NCBI GenBank assembly: GCA_913061145.1
Contig: CAJXUQ010000023.1
Coordinates: 1 to 60,531 of the forward strand
Length of the DNA: 60,531 bases
DNA from: an uncultured Haliea sp.
Lineage (GTDB): Bacteria > Pseudomonadota > Gammaproteobacteria > Pseudomonadales > Halieaceae
Direction: 5' to 3'
The notes under the pieces were generated by a model. That model did not search any database, had not been told where the DNA came from, and saw only the letters and a list, made by a program, of their open reading frames with translations. The translations under genes were made by a program, and so were the position numbers. Numbering within the stretch: position 1 is the first letter of the stretch; the number at the start of each line of letters is the position of its first letter. Shown in pieces: positions 25,845 to 33,860 of the stretch.

Positions 25845-26325
25845 CGCCACCGTGAGCCGCAGCGCTGCCCGCCCGGGTTCGCGACGTGCCAGGGGGTTTT
25901 CTCTGCTGGAACTGATGGCGGCGCTGGCCATCGCCGGCCTGGTGATGGCGCTGGCGGTGCCCTCCACCCTGCGCATGTACGACAACATTCGCTACCGTCA
26001 GGCGGTGCGTGACGTTATCACCCTGTTCGCCAGTGCGCGCTACGAGGCGCTGCACAGTGGGCGGACGCAGACGGTGGAGGTCAATCCCGAGGAGCGCAGC
26101 GTGCGCTTCGCGAATACCGTGGAGGTGCTGCCGGGTAGCGTGGCCATGACCGTGCACTCCGCCAGCGAGCTGAACCGCGGCGGCGTTGGCGTAATTCGTT
26201 TCTACGCCGAGGGCGGTGCCAGCGGTGGCGGTGTCGACATCGAATCAGCAACGGGTGCCGGCGTCAGTATCATGGTGGACTGGCTGCTGGGTTCGGTGAC
26301 GCAGGAAACCTATGCGGTACGTTAG
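25828..26325 (+). CDS. gspH: Minor pseudopilin GspH
   Basis: A pseudopilin of about 165 residues. Seen: cleavage motif RARG-FSLLELMAALAIAGL with Glu at +5, then a GspH-type domain with ARYEALHSGRTQTVEVNP. The ATG at 25828 overlaps the end of gspG by 17 bases and gives a 23-residue leader; a GTG at 25852 would give 15 residues and no overlap and is equally possible. It contributes to the pseudopilus tip or shaft junction. Position and motif make the family sure; similarity in the C-terminal part is weak, as is normal for GspH. Confidence 0.85.
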   Translation: MWATGSATVSRSAARPGSRRARGFSLLELMAALAIAGLVMALAVPSTLRMYDNIRYRQAVRDVITLFASARYEALHSGRTQTVEVNPEERSVRFANTVEVLPGSVAMTVHSASELNRGGVGVIRFYAEGGASGGGVDIESATGAGVSIMVDWLLGSVTQETYAVR

Positions 26326-26701
26326 GCGGGGGCAGGGGTTTTCCCTGCTGGAAATGCTCGTCGCCCTGGCCATTCTGGCGCTGTCACTGGGCGCGCTGTA
26401 CCAGGCCACCAGCGGTGCTACGCGCAACGCGCGCTCTGCGGAGAAGTATGCCTACGGCGTAGAGCTTGCCCGCTCACTGGTCGCTGAGTATGCGCAGGTG
26501 CCCGCCAGCGGCCTTAGCACCCAGGGCGAAACAGCGGGGGGCTTTCTCTGGCGCGTACAGGCTCGCCCGGCGCAGGCCGGCAGCGGCAGCCTGTCTCCCG
26601 GTGCCGTGCAGGATATCGAGGTCGCCGTGAGTTGGACCGACGGGCGCAAGGCGCGCCGGGTGGTGCTGAACTCCGTGGTCGCCGGGGTAGACCGTCAGTG
26701 A
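26312..26701 (+). CDS. gspI: Minor pseudopilin GspI
   Basis: A 129-residue pseudopilin with leader MRYVRRGQG and cleavage before FSLLEMLVALAILALSLGAL (Glu at +5). The GspI-type pattern A....AYGVELARSLVAEY follows the helix. Its start overlaps gspH by 14 bases and its stop overlaps the GTG of gspJ. Known: GspI nucleates the tip complex with GspJ and GspK. Confidence 0.88.
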   Translation: MRYVRRGQGFSLLEMLVALAILALSLGALYQATSGATRNARSAEKYAYGVELARSLVAEYAQVPASGLSTQGETAGGFLWRVQARPAQAGSGSLSPGAVQDIEVAVSWTDGRKARRVVLNSVVAGVDRQ

Positions 26702-27297
26702 GCGTGCTGCGTCGCGAAGCGGGTTTCACCCTGGTTGAGGTGGTGGTGGCGCTGTCGGTGCTGTCACTGATCATGCTGGCGACGGTGACTGCACTGCGCA
26801 CCTTCGCCAACACGCAGCAGTCACTGGACCGCATGATGGGCCGCGTCGACGAAGTGCGCACGGTCAGCAGCCTGCTGCGGGACCTGGTGGACAGTGCTGC
26901 CCTCGGTGCCGACGGTGGTGAGGGTCTCACGCTGGGTGGTGGTGCGCGGGACGCAGCGTATTTCTCGGGTACGGACGGCGTGCTCATGTTCAAGGCAAAC
27001 ATCCTCTTCGGTGAGCGCTTCGGCGGCCAGTACGTACTGCGCTTCAGTCGCGAGGAGGACGCGCTGGTGATGCGCTGGCACACCGCCAAGGGTGATGCGC
27101 GGGCGATTGACTGGGCGCAGGCGCCGTTCCGCAGGCTGGTGGCGCAGGTCGATCTGTTTGAGGTGGCCTACCGTGCGGTCCCCGGCGCGGACTGGGTGCC
27201 GGAGTGGCGTAACGGCGGCGTACCGGTGGCACTGCGGCTGCGCCTGCGCGCTGCAGGGCGCTTCTGGCCGGAGCTGATCATGCCGGTGCCTCGCTGA
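26698..27297 (+). CDS. gspJ: Minor pseudopilin GspJ
   Basis: A 199-residue minor pseudopilin. The GTG at 26698 overlaps the gspI stop (GTGA) and gives the normal short leader MSVLRREAG before FTLVEVVVALSVLSLIML (Glu at +5). The C-terminal part has the GspJ-like ending VPVALRLRLRAAGRFWPELIMPV. Part of the tip complex I-J-K. It overlaps the gspK ATG by one base. Confidence 0.87.
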   Translation: MSVLRREAGFTLVEVVVALSVLSLIMLATVTALRTFANTQQSLDRMMGRVDEVRTVSSLLRDLVDSAALGADGGEGLTLGGGARDAAYFSGTDGVLMFKANILFGERFGGQYVLRFSREEDALVMRWHTAKGDARAIDWAQAPFRRLVAQVDLFEVAYRAVPGADWVPEWRNGGVPVALRLRLRAAGRFWPELIMPVPR

Positions 27298-28052
27298 TGT
27301 CGCTCGCGCCTGGGGAATATTCACCGCCGCTGATCCGTCAAGCGAGGAGTCAGGGCGGAGTCGCCCTGGCGATGGTGGTGTGGTTTGTCGCGGCCATGTC
27401 ACTGCTGGTGGTCGGCATCGTGTCCGAAGTGCGCGTCGACACGCGCATGGCGCAGACGCACATTGCGCGCGCCAAGGCGATGGCGGCGGGCGACGGCGCG
27501 ATTCATCTGCTGCTGTCACGTCAGGCGCTGCTGCGGGAGGCTCAGGGCACCCCTGGCGGTACCGGCCCGGAGCCAGTGCTGGAAGCGGGCTTCATGCTCG
27601 GTGAGCAGCCGGTGCAGGTGCGTATGGTGCCGGTCTCACGGTTGCTGGATATGCGCAGCGCACCGGCCGAGCAGCTGATGAACCTGTTTGCCGGGCCCGG
27701 CGCGCTGCAGCGTGAAGATGCCCAACGACTGGCCACTGCTGTGGTACAGTTGCGCGGTGGCGGGGTTGCGCGGTTCGCTGCGGGTTCCAGGCCGCTTGCG
27801 GTGGAAGACTGGTTGCAGGTGCCGGGGTTTGACCGCGCACTGCTGGATGCTGTTCGGGACCACCTGCGCATGGACGCTGAAGCCGCATACCGGCTGGACG
27901 CCGTAATGGAATACGATGGCCGGCGCTGGTTGCGCAGGCGTTGGGTAACACTGCAGGGCGGTTCGGACGCGAGCGGTTTTCCCTGGCGAGTAACACGAAC
28001 CGAGGCGCCGAGGGTGCTTGACGACAGAATCAAAACAGCTGGGGCACGCTAG
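27297..28052 (+). CDS. gspK: Minor pseudopilin GspK (short form)
   Basis: A 251-residue tip pseudopilin. The processing site is probably QGG-VALAMVVWFVAAMSLL, and as usual for GspK there is no Glu at +5. The rest has an alpha-helical SAM-like insertion region (LLDMRSAPAEQLMNLFAGPG, LEVEDWLQVPGF-like segment near 155-170). It is shorter than the 300-330 residues of enterobacterial GspK. Known: it caps the pseudopilus. Assigned by position between J and L and by the VALA...W motif. Confidence 0.8.
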   Translation: MSLAPGEYSPPLIRQARSQGGVALAMVVWFVAAMSLLVVGIVSEVRVDTRMAQTHIARAKAMAAGDGAIHLLLSRQALLREAQGTPGGTGPEPVLEAGFMLGEQPVQVRMVPVSRLLDMRSAPAEQLMNLFAGPGALQREDAQRLATAVVQLRGGGVARFAAGSRPLAVEDWLQVPGFDRALLDAVRDHLRMDAEAAYRLDAVMEYDGRRWLRRRWVTLQGGSDASGFPWRVTRTEAPRVLDDRIKTAGAR

Positions 28053-28057
28053 GCGCT

Positions 28058-29068
28058 ATGCTTGATCAATCCCGACAATGGTACCTCTTCGGCTACGATA
28101 TGCGCCGCATTGGGCATCACTGGCAGGTGGCCTGGGCCGAGTTTCTCTGGGGTGACCGTTCTCCGGTGCGTGCGCGCCTCGACGACGTGGTGCAGGTGGA
28201 GGGAGCGGGTGTTCACGGTAACTTCCACGCCGGCGCACCGGTGCTTGCGGGTGAGCCGACCTGCTCGGCGATTGTTCTGCCGGATTCACTGGTGCTGTTC
28301 AAGACCCTGCAACTGCCGCTGGCTGCAGAAGATGAGCTCGACTCGGTGATGCGCCTGGAAGTCATGGCCAACAGCCCCTTTCCCGCCAGTGATACCGCAG
28401 CGGGCTGGGCGCTGAGCCAGCGCGGCGAGAAGGGCCTGCAGGTGGAACTCGCCATTGCATCGCGCAGTGCGGCCATGCGGCACCTCGGCCAGCAGCACGA
28501 TGTCCATGATGTGCAGGAGCGCGAGGTCTGGGCGCTGGCCGGAGAACGGCCGATCGTATTGCGCGGTTTCGGTGAGGGTGCGCGACTGGCACGTTACCAG
28601 CGCCGCCTGTTGCGCATCGCGCTGCTGCTCGGCGGTGCCCTGCTGCTGTTGCTGCTCATTCTGGCGCTCGCCGCGGGCGGCACGTATTTCAGGTTACAGC
28701 AGTACGAAACTCTGGCGACCCGGGTCGAGCGCGAGGCCGCGGATGTCACCCGCCAGCGCCAGTCGCTCTCCGTGGCCAACCAGACGATTCTTGCAGTCAA
28801 CGATGTGCTGCGCGAATACCCGGACCCACACCGTGAGCTGGCGCGCCTGACCGCGTTGCTGGGGGACGAAGCCTATATTGTGCAATACACCCAGCGGGGG
28901 CGTGACCTGCGCCTGCGTGGGCGCGCCGCGGACGCCGCCGGCGTGGTGCAAACCCTGACGCGGGAAGCTGCCTACGAGGAGGTGGCAGACCAGGGCATCA
29001 CCGCAGTTGGCAACAGTGGCATAGAGCAATTCAACGTCAATGTGCGCCTGCGCGAGGGCGGGCAATGA
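28058..29068 (+). CDS. gspL: Type II secretion protein GspL
   Basis: A 336-residue bitopic inner-membrane protein. The N-terminal cytoplasmic actin-like part (about 1-180) should bind GspE, one TM helix follows (about 188-212, LLRIALLLGGALLLLLLIL), then a periplasmic ferredoxin-like domain. Conservation is low, as is normal for GspL, so the call rests on topology, length and position between gspK and gspM. It overlaps gspM by four bases. Confidence 0.75.
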   Translation: MLDQSRQWYLFGYDMRRIGHHWQVAWAEFLWGDRSPVRARLDDVVQVEGAGVHGNFHAGAPVLAGEPTCSAIVLPDSLVLFKTLQLPLAAEDELDSVMRLEVMANSPFPASDTAAGWALSQRGEKGLQVELAIASRSAAMRHLGQQHDVHDVQEREVWALAGERPIVLRGFGEGARLARYQRRLLRIALLLGGALLLLLLILALAAGGTYFRLQQYETLATRVEREAADVTRQRQSLSVANQTILAVNDVLREYPDPHRELARLTALLGDEAYIVQYTQRGRDLRLRGRAADAAGVVQTLTREAAYEEVADQGITAVGNSGIEQFNVNVRLREGGQ

Positions 29069-29631
29069 ACTGGTTGCGCGGCAACCCCCGTTACGCGGTG
29101 ATGGTGCTCGGCACGCTGGCGCTGCCCGCGCTGCTGCTGTTGTACCTCGCCATCAGCCTGTTCGGCATGCGCAGCGCCTACCAGCTGCAGATCGAGCGCC
29201 TGGAGCCGCGCATTGCCCGGCTACAGGGCTTGCTGAACCGGGAAGAACAGGTGCGCGAGGCGGCGCAGGTTGTGGGTTCCGATGTGCTTGATCTGGTCTA
29301 CCCCGCGGCGGACGACCCCGGCACGGTATCCGCCAACCTGCAGAAGAATGTGCGCGAGATCCTGGGCGCTGCGGGTCTGTCGGTCAGCAACAGCCAGATA
29401 CTGCCTGTGCGTGAAAAGGATGGTTTCGATCACATCGCCGTCAAGCTGACGGCCTCCGGCGGCCTGCCTGCCCTGGATACCGCCCTCGCGGACCTCAATG
29501 CCTACCTGCCGTTGTTGCTGCTGGAGTCCATCGAAGTGTGGCCGAATCGCAACCGGGCACGTGGCGACGAACCTGAAGCGCAGACCATCACGGCAACGGT
29601 ACAGGTCCTGGCCTTGCGAGTGCGCTCATGA
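29065..29631 (+). CDS. gspM: Type II secretion protein GspM
   Basis: A 188-residue protein with a short cytoplasmic tail, one TM helix (about 11-33, VMVLGTLALPALLLLYLAISL), a coiled stretch (YQLQIERLEPRIARLQGLLN) and a periplasmic ferredoxin-like domain. This is GspM architecture; it partners GspL in the assembly platform. ATGA overlaps at both ends (gspL before, the GspC-like gene after) show strict translational coupling. Confidence 0.78.
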   Translation: MNWLRGNPRYAVMVLGTLALPALLLLYLAISLFGMRSAYQLQIERLEPRIARLQGLLNREEQVREAAQVVGSDVLDLVYPAADDPGTVSANLQKNVREILGAAGLSVSNSQILPVREKDGFDHIAVKLTASGGLPALDTALADLNAYLPLLLLESIEVWPNRNRARGDEPEAQTITATVQVLALRVRS

Positions 29632-30269
29632 GGCATCTGGCTGCAGCAGTGAACCGCTATCGTGTGCAGCACGAGCCGCAGCGCACGGAGCGCCGCGTAG
29701 AGCTGCTGGTACTGCTGCTGGGATTGCTGTTGCTGCTGCAGCTCTGCTTCTTTTTACTGCGCGTGCTGTTGCCGCCGGCTCCTGAGCCCATCGAACCGAC
29801 GGCGGCCTCGTTGACCGTGGCTGACCGCATTGCCGGGCGCCTGCTCGATACCCGGGGAAGCGCTGAACTGCGCGAGCGCCCGCTGTTCTGGGAGGGGCGC
29901 CGCCCGGTTGACGACGGCGGCATGCCCAGTGGTGAGACGTCGACGCAGAAGGCGTCGCCGTTAAAGGGTATCCGTTTGCTGGGGATATATGGCGGTGGCG
30001 AGAGCGGCGGTATCATTGTGCGTGTGGAAGGTAAGCAGCAGCGCCTTGCCGTGGGTGATGAACTCAGGGGCTGGACGCTGGAGTCGATGGACGGTGGCGG
30101 CGCCACACTGAGCAGTGCGCGCGGCAGCCGCGAGCGGCTCGAGCTGGAGCGTGCGCAGGGCGCGTCGCCGATCATCACTCCCCCGCAGACCGGTGGCGCA
30201 CCGGGCTCGGCCCCCCAGAGTCAGGCCGCAGACGGCCTGGATGAGCTGACCCTCGGAGGTCGGCGTTGA
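29628..30269 (+). CDS. GspC/XpsN-like type II secretion protein without PDZ domain
   Basis: A 213-residue bitopic protein. A TM helix (about 24-48) is followed by a proline-rich linker (PPAPEPIEPT) and an HR domain (about 108-170; KGIRLLGIYGGGESGGIIVRVEGKQQRLAVGDEL) like the one by which GspC docks on the secretin. No C-terminal PDZ or coiled coil is present; the tail is low complexity. In the Xps operon the gene at this place, xpsN, plays the GspC role. Inferred: it joins the inner platform to the outer-membrane secretin encoded next. Confidence 0.72.
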   Translation: MRHLAAAVNRYRVQHEPQRTERRVELLVLLLGLLLLLQLCFFLLRVLLPPAPEPIEPTAASLTVADRIAGRLLDTRGSAELRERPLFWEGRRPVDDGGMPSGETSTQKASPLKGIRLLGIYGGGESGGIIVRVEGKQQRLAVGDELRGWTLESMDGGGATLSSARGSRERLELERAQGASPIITPPQTGGAPGSAPQSQAADGLDELTLGGRR

Positions 30270-30335
30270 ACAAGGTTTGTAGAAACAGGGCCGCGCAGCG
30301 GGCGCTGACGATAATGGACAGGTCAAGGAAAGGTT

Positions 30336-32543
30336 ATGTTGCGACGGTTCTCTAGATTGCTGGTGCTGGTGCCATTGCTGACCAGCTGTGCGCTGCTGGA
30401 CAATCAGTACCGCGGCGAACCCACCGAGCCATCTGCCGGCGCACCGGCTGCCGCGGCGCAGGAGCCGGCGCTGTCACGCAGTGCCGGTGAACTCGCCGAG
30501 TCAGCCGAAGAACGGGTAAAGCCGGTTATCTATCGCGGCAGCGACCAGCAGGTCCGCATTCCGGGAAAGCGTGACGCGGTGCGTCTGGTCGGTGATGCCG
30601 TCAGCCTCAATTTTGAAGACGCGCCTCTCAGCGAGGTGGTGCACGCCGTGCTCGGCGACATTCTGGGCCTGGACTACATTCTCGACGGCCCCTTGGCGGG
30701 CACGATCACCCTGCGTTCGCGCACGCCGATCCCCCGGGACCAGTTGCTGACGATCCTCGAATCCCTGTTGAGCGCCAACCAGATGGTGATGGTACGTGAC
30801 AGCCAGGATCGCTATCTGGTTACAGGCGCGCAGCAGGCGAGCCGTCAGGCACCGCGGCTCTCCAACCCTCGCGATCCCGGTGCGGGTTACAGCACCGTCG
30901 TTGTACCACTGCAGTACATCAGCGCCAGCAATATGGCGGAGATACTGCGCCCGGTGGCGGACGAGCAGGCCTTCCTGCGTATCGACAACACGCGCAACCT
31001 GTTGCTGCTTGCAGGTACACGGATGCAGATCGACGGCTGGCTGGACATGGTGGACACCTTTGATGTCGACCTGCTCAAGGGCATGTCGGTGGGCCTGTTC
31101 ACCCTGGAGCACAGCCGGGTAGGAGAAACGGCGACTGTGCTGCAGGGCATGCTCAGAACCGGTGGCAATGGCGACGAGGAGGTGGGGCAGCTGGTGAAGA
31201 TCATCCCCATCGAGCGTCTGAACAGTCTGCTGGTGGTGACTCCCCGCTCACATTACCTCGATACCCTGGGCACCTGGATAGAGCGGCTGGATTCGCGCCC
31301 GGATTCCAAATTTGAAAAGCGGCTGTTCGTCTATCCCGTGCAGAACACCACGGCCTCGCGGCTGGCGGAGCTGATCAGCAACATTTACGCCGGCGGCGCC
31401 AGTGCCACCGGTGGTGTTGCCGGCACCGGGGGCGGCTACAGTGCGGATCGCGAGGTCGCGCCCGGGCTGTCTATGGAATCCATCGGTAGCGCCAGTGGCG
31501 GAGCCAGCGGTTCGGGTTCTGGCAGCTTTGGCAGCAGCGCGAACAGTGCGGGTGACAGCGCGGGATTCAGTGCCGATTTTGGCAGCGCCCCGGGCACTTC
31601 CTCCAGCGCCGCCACCCTGGGGGGTGAGGAAGGCCAGGGGGTTGCCGATGTACGCGTGGTCGCGGACGAGGAAAACAACGCCCTGATGATCTACGCGACG
31701 GGCAAGCAGTACGACCTGATCAAGGACGCGCTGCGGCAGCTGGATGTCATCGCCACCCAGGTGATCATCGAGGCCAGCATTCTGGAGGTCAGCCTGACCG
31801 ATGAATTGCGCTACGGACTGGAGTGGACCTTCAAGAACGGCCTGGGTAGCGACTACGACGGCTTCGGGCAACTGGGAAACAGCGCCGGCGGACCCTCGGC
31901 GACGTCACCCGGGTTCTCCTACACGGTCACCAACTCGCTGGGTGATATCAGCGCGGTGCTGAACGCGCTTTCGGAGGATTCGCTGATCAACGTGATTTCC
32001 TCGCCTTCGGTCATGGTGCTGGACAATCATCCTGCTTATATACATGTGGGTGACCAGGTGCCTGTGCGACAGGGTACGTCCTCCACCGACGGTGGCACGG
32101 TCACCGAGAACATCGTCTACCGGGATACCGGTGTGAAACTGATGGTACGGCCCTCTGTGAATGCGGGCCAGCTGGTGACCATGGATGTCGAGCAGTCGGT
32201 GACGGATGTCGGTAATGTCGATTCCGCCACCGGCCAGCGCACGTTCCTCGAGCGCAATATCATGAGCCGGGTCGCCGTGCGCAGCAATGAGTCTGTTGTG
32301 CTGGGCGGCCTCATCCGGGAAAACGCTACCGCGACTGATTCCGGAGTGCCCCTGCTGCACCGCATGCCAGTGCTGGGCGCGTTGTTCGGCACGACCTCCG
32401 AGAGTAACCGGCGCACCGAGCTACTGGTGATCATCACACCGCGGGTCATCAACAATGAGCAGGAGTTGCGCGATGTCAGCCGCGAACTGCGCTCGCGGGT
32501 GCGCAATATGGAATTGATCAGTGCCCCCCTGGTGGCCGAGTAG
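30336..32543 (+). CDS. gspD: Type II secretion secretin GspD (predicted lipoprotein)
   Basis: A 735-residue outer-membrane channel. Seen: lipobox LLTSC near residue 17, an N0 domain (about 80-160, VSLNFEDAPLSEVVHAVLGD), N1-N3 domains (about 180-460), the N3 being interrupted by a Ser/Gly-rich loop (about 365-425), and the secretin domain (about 485-720) with VPVRQG, ENIVYRDTGVKLMVRPSVN, SVVLGGLIRE and LLVIITPRVI. The lipobox suggests self-piloting to the outer membrane, as in HxcQ and XpsD, so no separate pilotin may be needed. Last gene of the operon; a sulfotransferase-like gene starts 5 bases after it. Confidence 0.93.
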   Translation: MLRRFSRLLVLVPLLTSCALLDNQYRGEPTEPSAGAPAAAAQEPALSRSAGELAESAEERVKPVIYRGSDQQVRIPGKRDAVRLVGDAVSLNFEDAPLSEVVHAVLGDILGLDYILDGPLAGTITLRSRTPIPRDQLLTILESLLSANQMVMVRDSQDRYLVTGAQQASRQAPRLSNPRDPGAGYSTVVVPLQYISASNMAEILRPVADEQAFLRIDNTRNLLLLAGTRMQIDGWLDMVDTFDVDLLKGMSVGLFTLEHSRVGETATVLQGMLRTGGNGDEEVGQLVKIIPIERLNSLLVVTPRSHYLDTLGTWIERLDSRPDSKFEKRLFVYPVQNTTASRLAELISNIYAGGASATGGVAGTGGGYSADREVAPGLSMESIGSASGGASGSGSGSFGSSANSAGDSAGFSADFGSAPGTSSSAATLGGEEGQGVADVRVVADEENNALMIYATGKQYDLIKDALRQLDVIATQVIIEASILEVSLTDELRYGLEWTFKNGLGSDYDGFGQLGNSAGGPSATSPGFSYTVTNSLGDISAVLNALSEDSLINVISSPSVMVLDNHPAYIHVGDQVPVRQGTSSTDGGTVTENIVYRDTGVKLMVRPSVNAGQLVTMDVEQSVTDVGNVDSATGQRTFLERNIMSRVAVRSNESVVLGGLIRENATATDSGVPLLHRMPVLGALFGTTSESNRRTELLVIITPRVINNEQELRDVSRELRSRVRNMELISAPLVAE

Positions 32544-32548
32544 ACCGG

Positions 32549-33238
32549 GTGCTGGTTTCGATCCACATGCCGAAAACCGCGGGCCTGAGTTTCAGGGCGG
32601 CGCTGGAGACGCATTACGGTGCCGGCTTTGCCCCCGACTATGCCGATTATCCGTTGGCCAGCCCGCTGCCCGAGCGGCATGCGGCAGCCCTGGAGTTCAG
32701 TCTCGCGGCCGAGCCTGCTGCCTACCGTGACGTCGGCTGTATCCACGGCCACTTCCTGCCCATCAAGTACCTGTTGTTGGCGGATTACATGGAGTGCCGG
32801 TTCGTGACCTGGCTGCGCGAGCCACTGCAGCGTCTGGTCTCCCACTATCATTACTGGCAGCGCAGCTACGATCCGGTGGCGGACGACACTTCCAGCCTGC
32901 ACCGGCGTGTGGTCGAGGAGGCGTGGACGCTGGAGCAGTTCTGCCTGGCGCCGGAGCTGCGGAACGTGTATAGCCAGTTCTTGTGGGCCTTTCCGCTGCG
33001 AGCCCTCGATTTCGTGGGAATTACCGAATATTTCGCAGAAGATTTGCGTGATTTTTCCACACAATTCCTGGGAATAAATGTCGAGGCGCAGGTCGTCAAC
33101 GCCGCAGAGCTGCCCGCGGGCCCCGAGCAACTGGCGCCGGCGCTGCGCCAGCGGGTGCGTGAATTTCATGCCCAGGACCTGGCGCTCTACCAGTGGGCGC
33201 TGCAGAAACGCGAGGCCCGGCGGCGCACACAGGGCTGA
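32549..33238 (+). CDS. P-loop sulfotransferase-like protein 1
   Basis: A 229-residue protein with the PAPS 5'-phosphosulfate-binding motif SIHMPKTAGLSFRAAL at residues 3-18 and a 3'-phosphate motif region VTWLREPLQRLVSHYHYWQR. This is the sulfotransferase family 2-like fold seen in carbohydrate sulfotransferases. It starts with GTG five bases after gspD, so it may be cotranscribed with the secretion operon. Inferred substrate: a glycan or glycoprotein; it is cytoplasmic, as no signal peptide is present. Function is not proven by the motifs alone. Confidence 0.72.
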   Translation: MLVSIHMPKTAGLSFRAALETHYGAGFAPDYADYPLASPLPERHAAALEFSLAAEPAAYRDVGCIHGHFLPIKYLLLADYMECRFVTWLREPLQRLVSHYHYWQRSYDPVADDTSSLHRRVVEEAWTLEQFCLAPELRNVYSQFLWAFPLRALDFVGITEYFAEDLRDFSTQFLGINVEAQVVNAAELPAGPEQLAPALRQRVREFHAQDLALYQWALQKREARRRTQG

Positions 33239-33250
33239 GCGCTACGCCCT

Positions 33251-33279
33251 TTCCGTCTCTTCCACCGGCGCGGTATAAT
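33251..33279 (+). promoter_or_regulatory. Possible promoter of the small lipoprotein gene
   Basis: A perfect TATAAT at 33274-33279, 36 bases before the ATG, with a weak TTCCGT at the -35 place (17-base spacer). Confidence 0.45.
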
Positions 33280-33314
33280 CCGCGCCCAATGCAACAAAAG
33301 GTAATATTTTCATA

Positions 33315-33764
33315 ATGTTAGATGCAATGTATCGAATCTCCGCAGCGCTGCTGATGGCCTGTGTGCTCACCCTGGCGAGTGGCTGCGGTACCGCGCCCGG
33401 CAAGCCGCAAACCCTCAGTCCGGCCGAGGTGGCGGCACTGGAGGATCGTGTGCGCGGGCGCTGGCAGGCGATCATCGACAGGGACTTTGAGGCGGCCTAT
33501 GAGTTCGCTTCACCTAATTACCGAGCTGTTTTCTCCAAGAGTATGTTTATTCGCAATTTTTCCTATTCGCTGGATTGGCAGTTGACAGCTGTTGAAGTCC
33601 TTGCCTATGATGCCGAGGCAGCTGTGGCGAGTGTGGCGGTTCGGGTCATGTCCAAGCCGATCAAACAAACCTCGGTGTCGGCTCAGTTCGGGTTTATGCC
33701 TTCAACTGTTCGCGAGCGATGGGTTAGCATCAATGGCGAATGGTGGCATAGTGCCAGTGGTTGA
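33315..33764 (+). CDS. Predicted lipoprotein of unknown function
   Basis: 149 residues. Seen: a signal peptide with lipobox LASGC (Cys24) and a small alpha+beta domain after it (RVRGRWQAIIDRDFEAAYEFASPNYRAVFS; ending VRERWVSINGEWWHSASG). The pattern recalls small NTF2-like or SnoaL-like folds, but I do not recognise the family. It has its own possible promoter and precedes the secreted protein gene. The third codon bases look less GC-rich than the secretion genes. Confidence 0.7.
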   Translation: MLDAMYRISAALLMACVLTLASGCGTAPGKPQTLSPAEVAALEDRVRGRWQAIIDRDFEAAYEFASPNYRAVFSKSMFIRNFSYSLDWQLTAVEVLAYDAEAAVASVAVRVMSKPIKQTSVSAQFGFMPSTVRERWVSINGEWWHSASG

Positions 33765-33777
33765 GAGGGCACGTTGG

Positions 33778-33805
33778 TTGACAGCTAGCTGCAGTTAGCA
33801 ATAAT
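33778..33805 (+). promoter_or_regulatory. Strong promoter of the secreted protein gene
   Basis: Perfect TTGACA (33778-33783), 16-base spacer, AATAAT (33800-33805; 5 of 6). An AGGAG ribosome binding site lies 7 bases before the ATG at 33861. The set suggests high constitutive expression. Confidence 0.65.
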
Positions 33806-33860
33806 AGCGCTAGCAATCTGTACTTTGGTTGTGAAGTAAAAACACATTAGGAGTCTCCTT

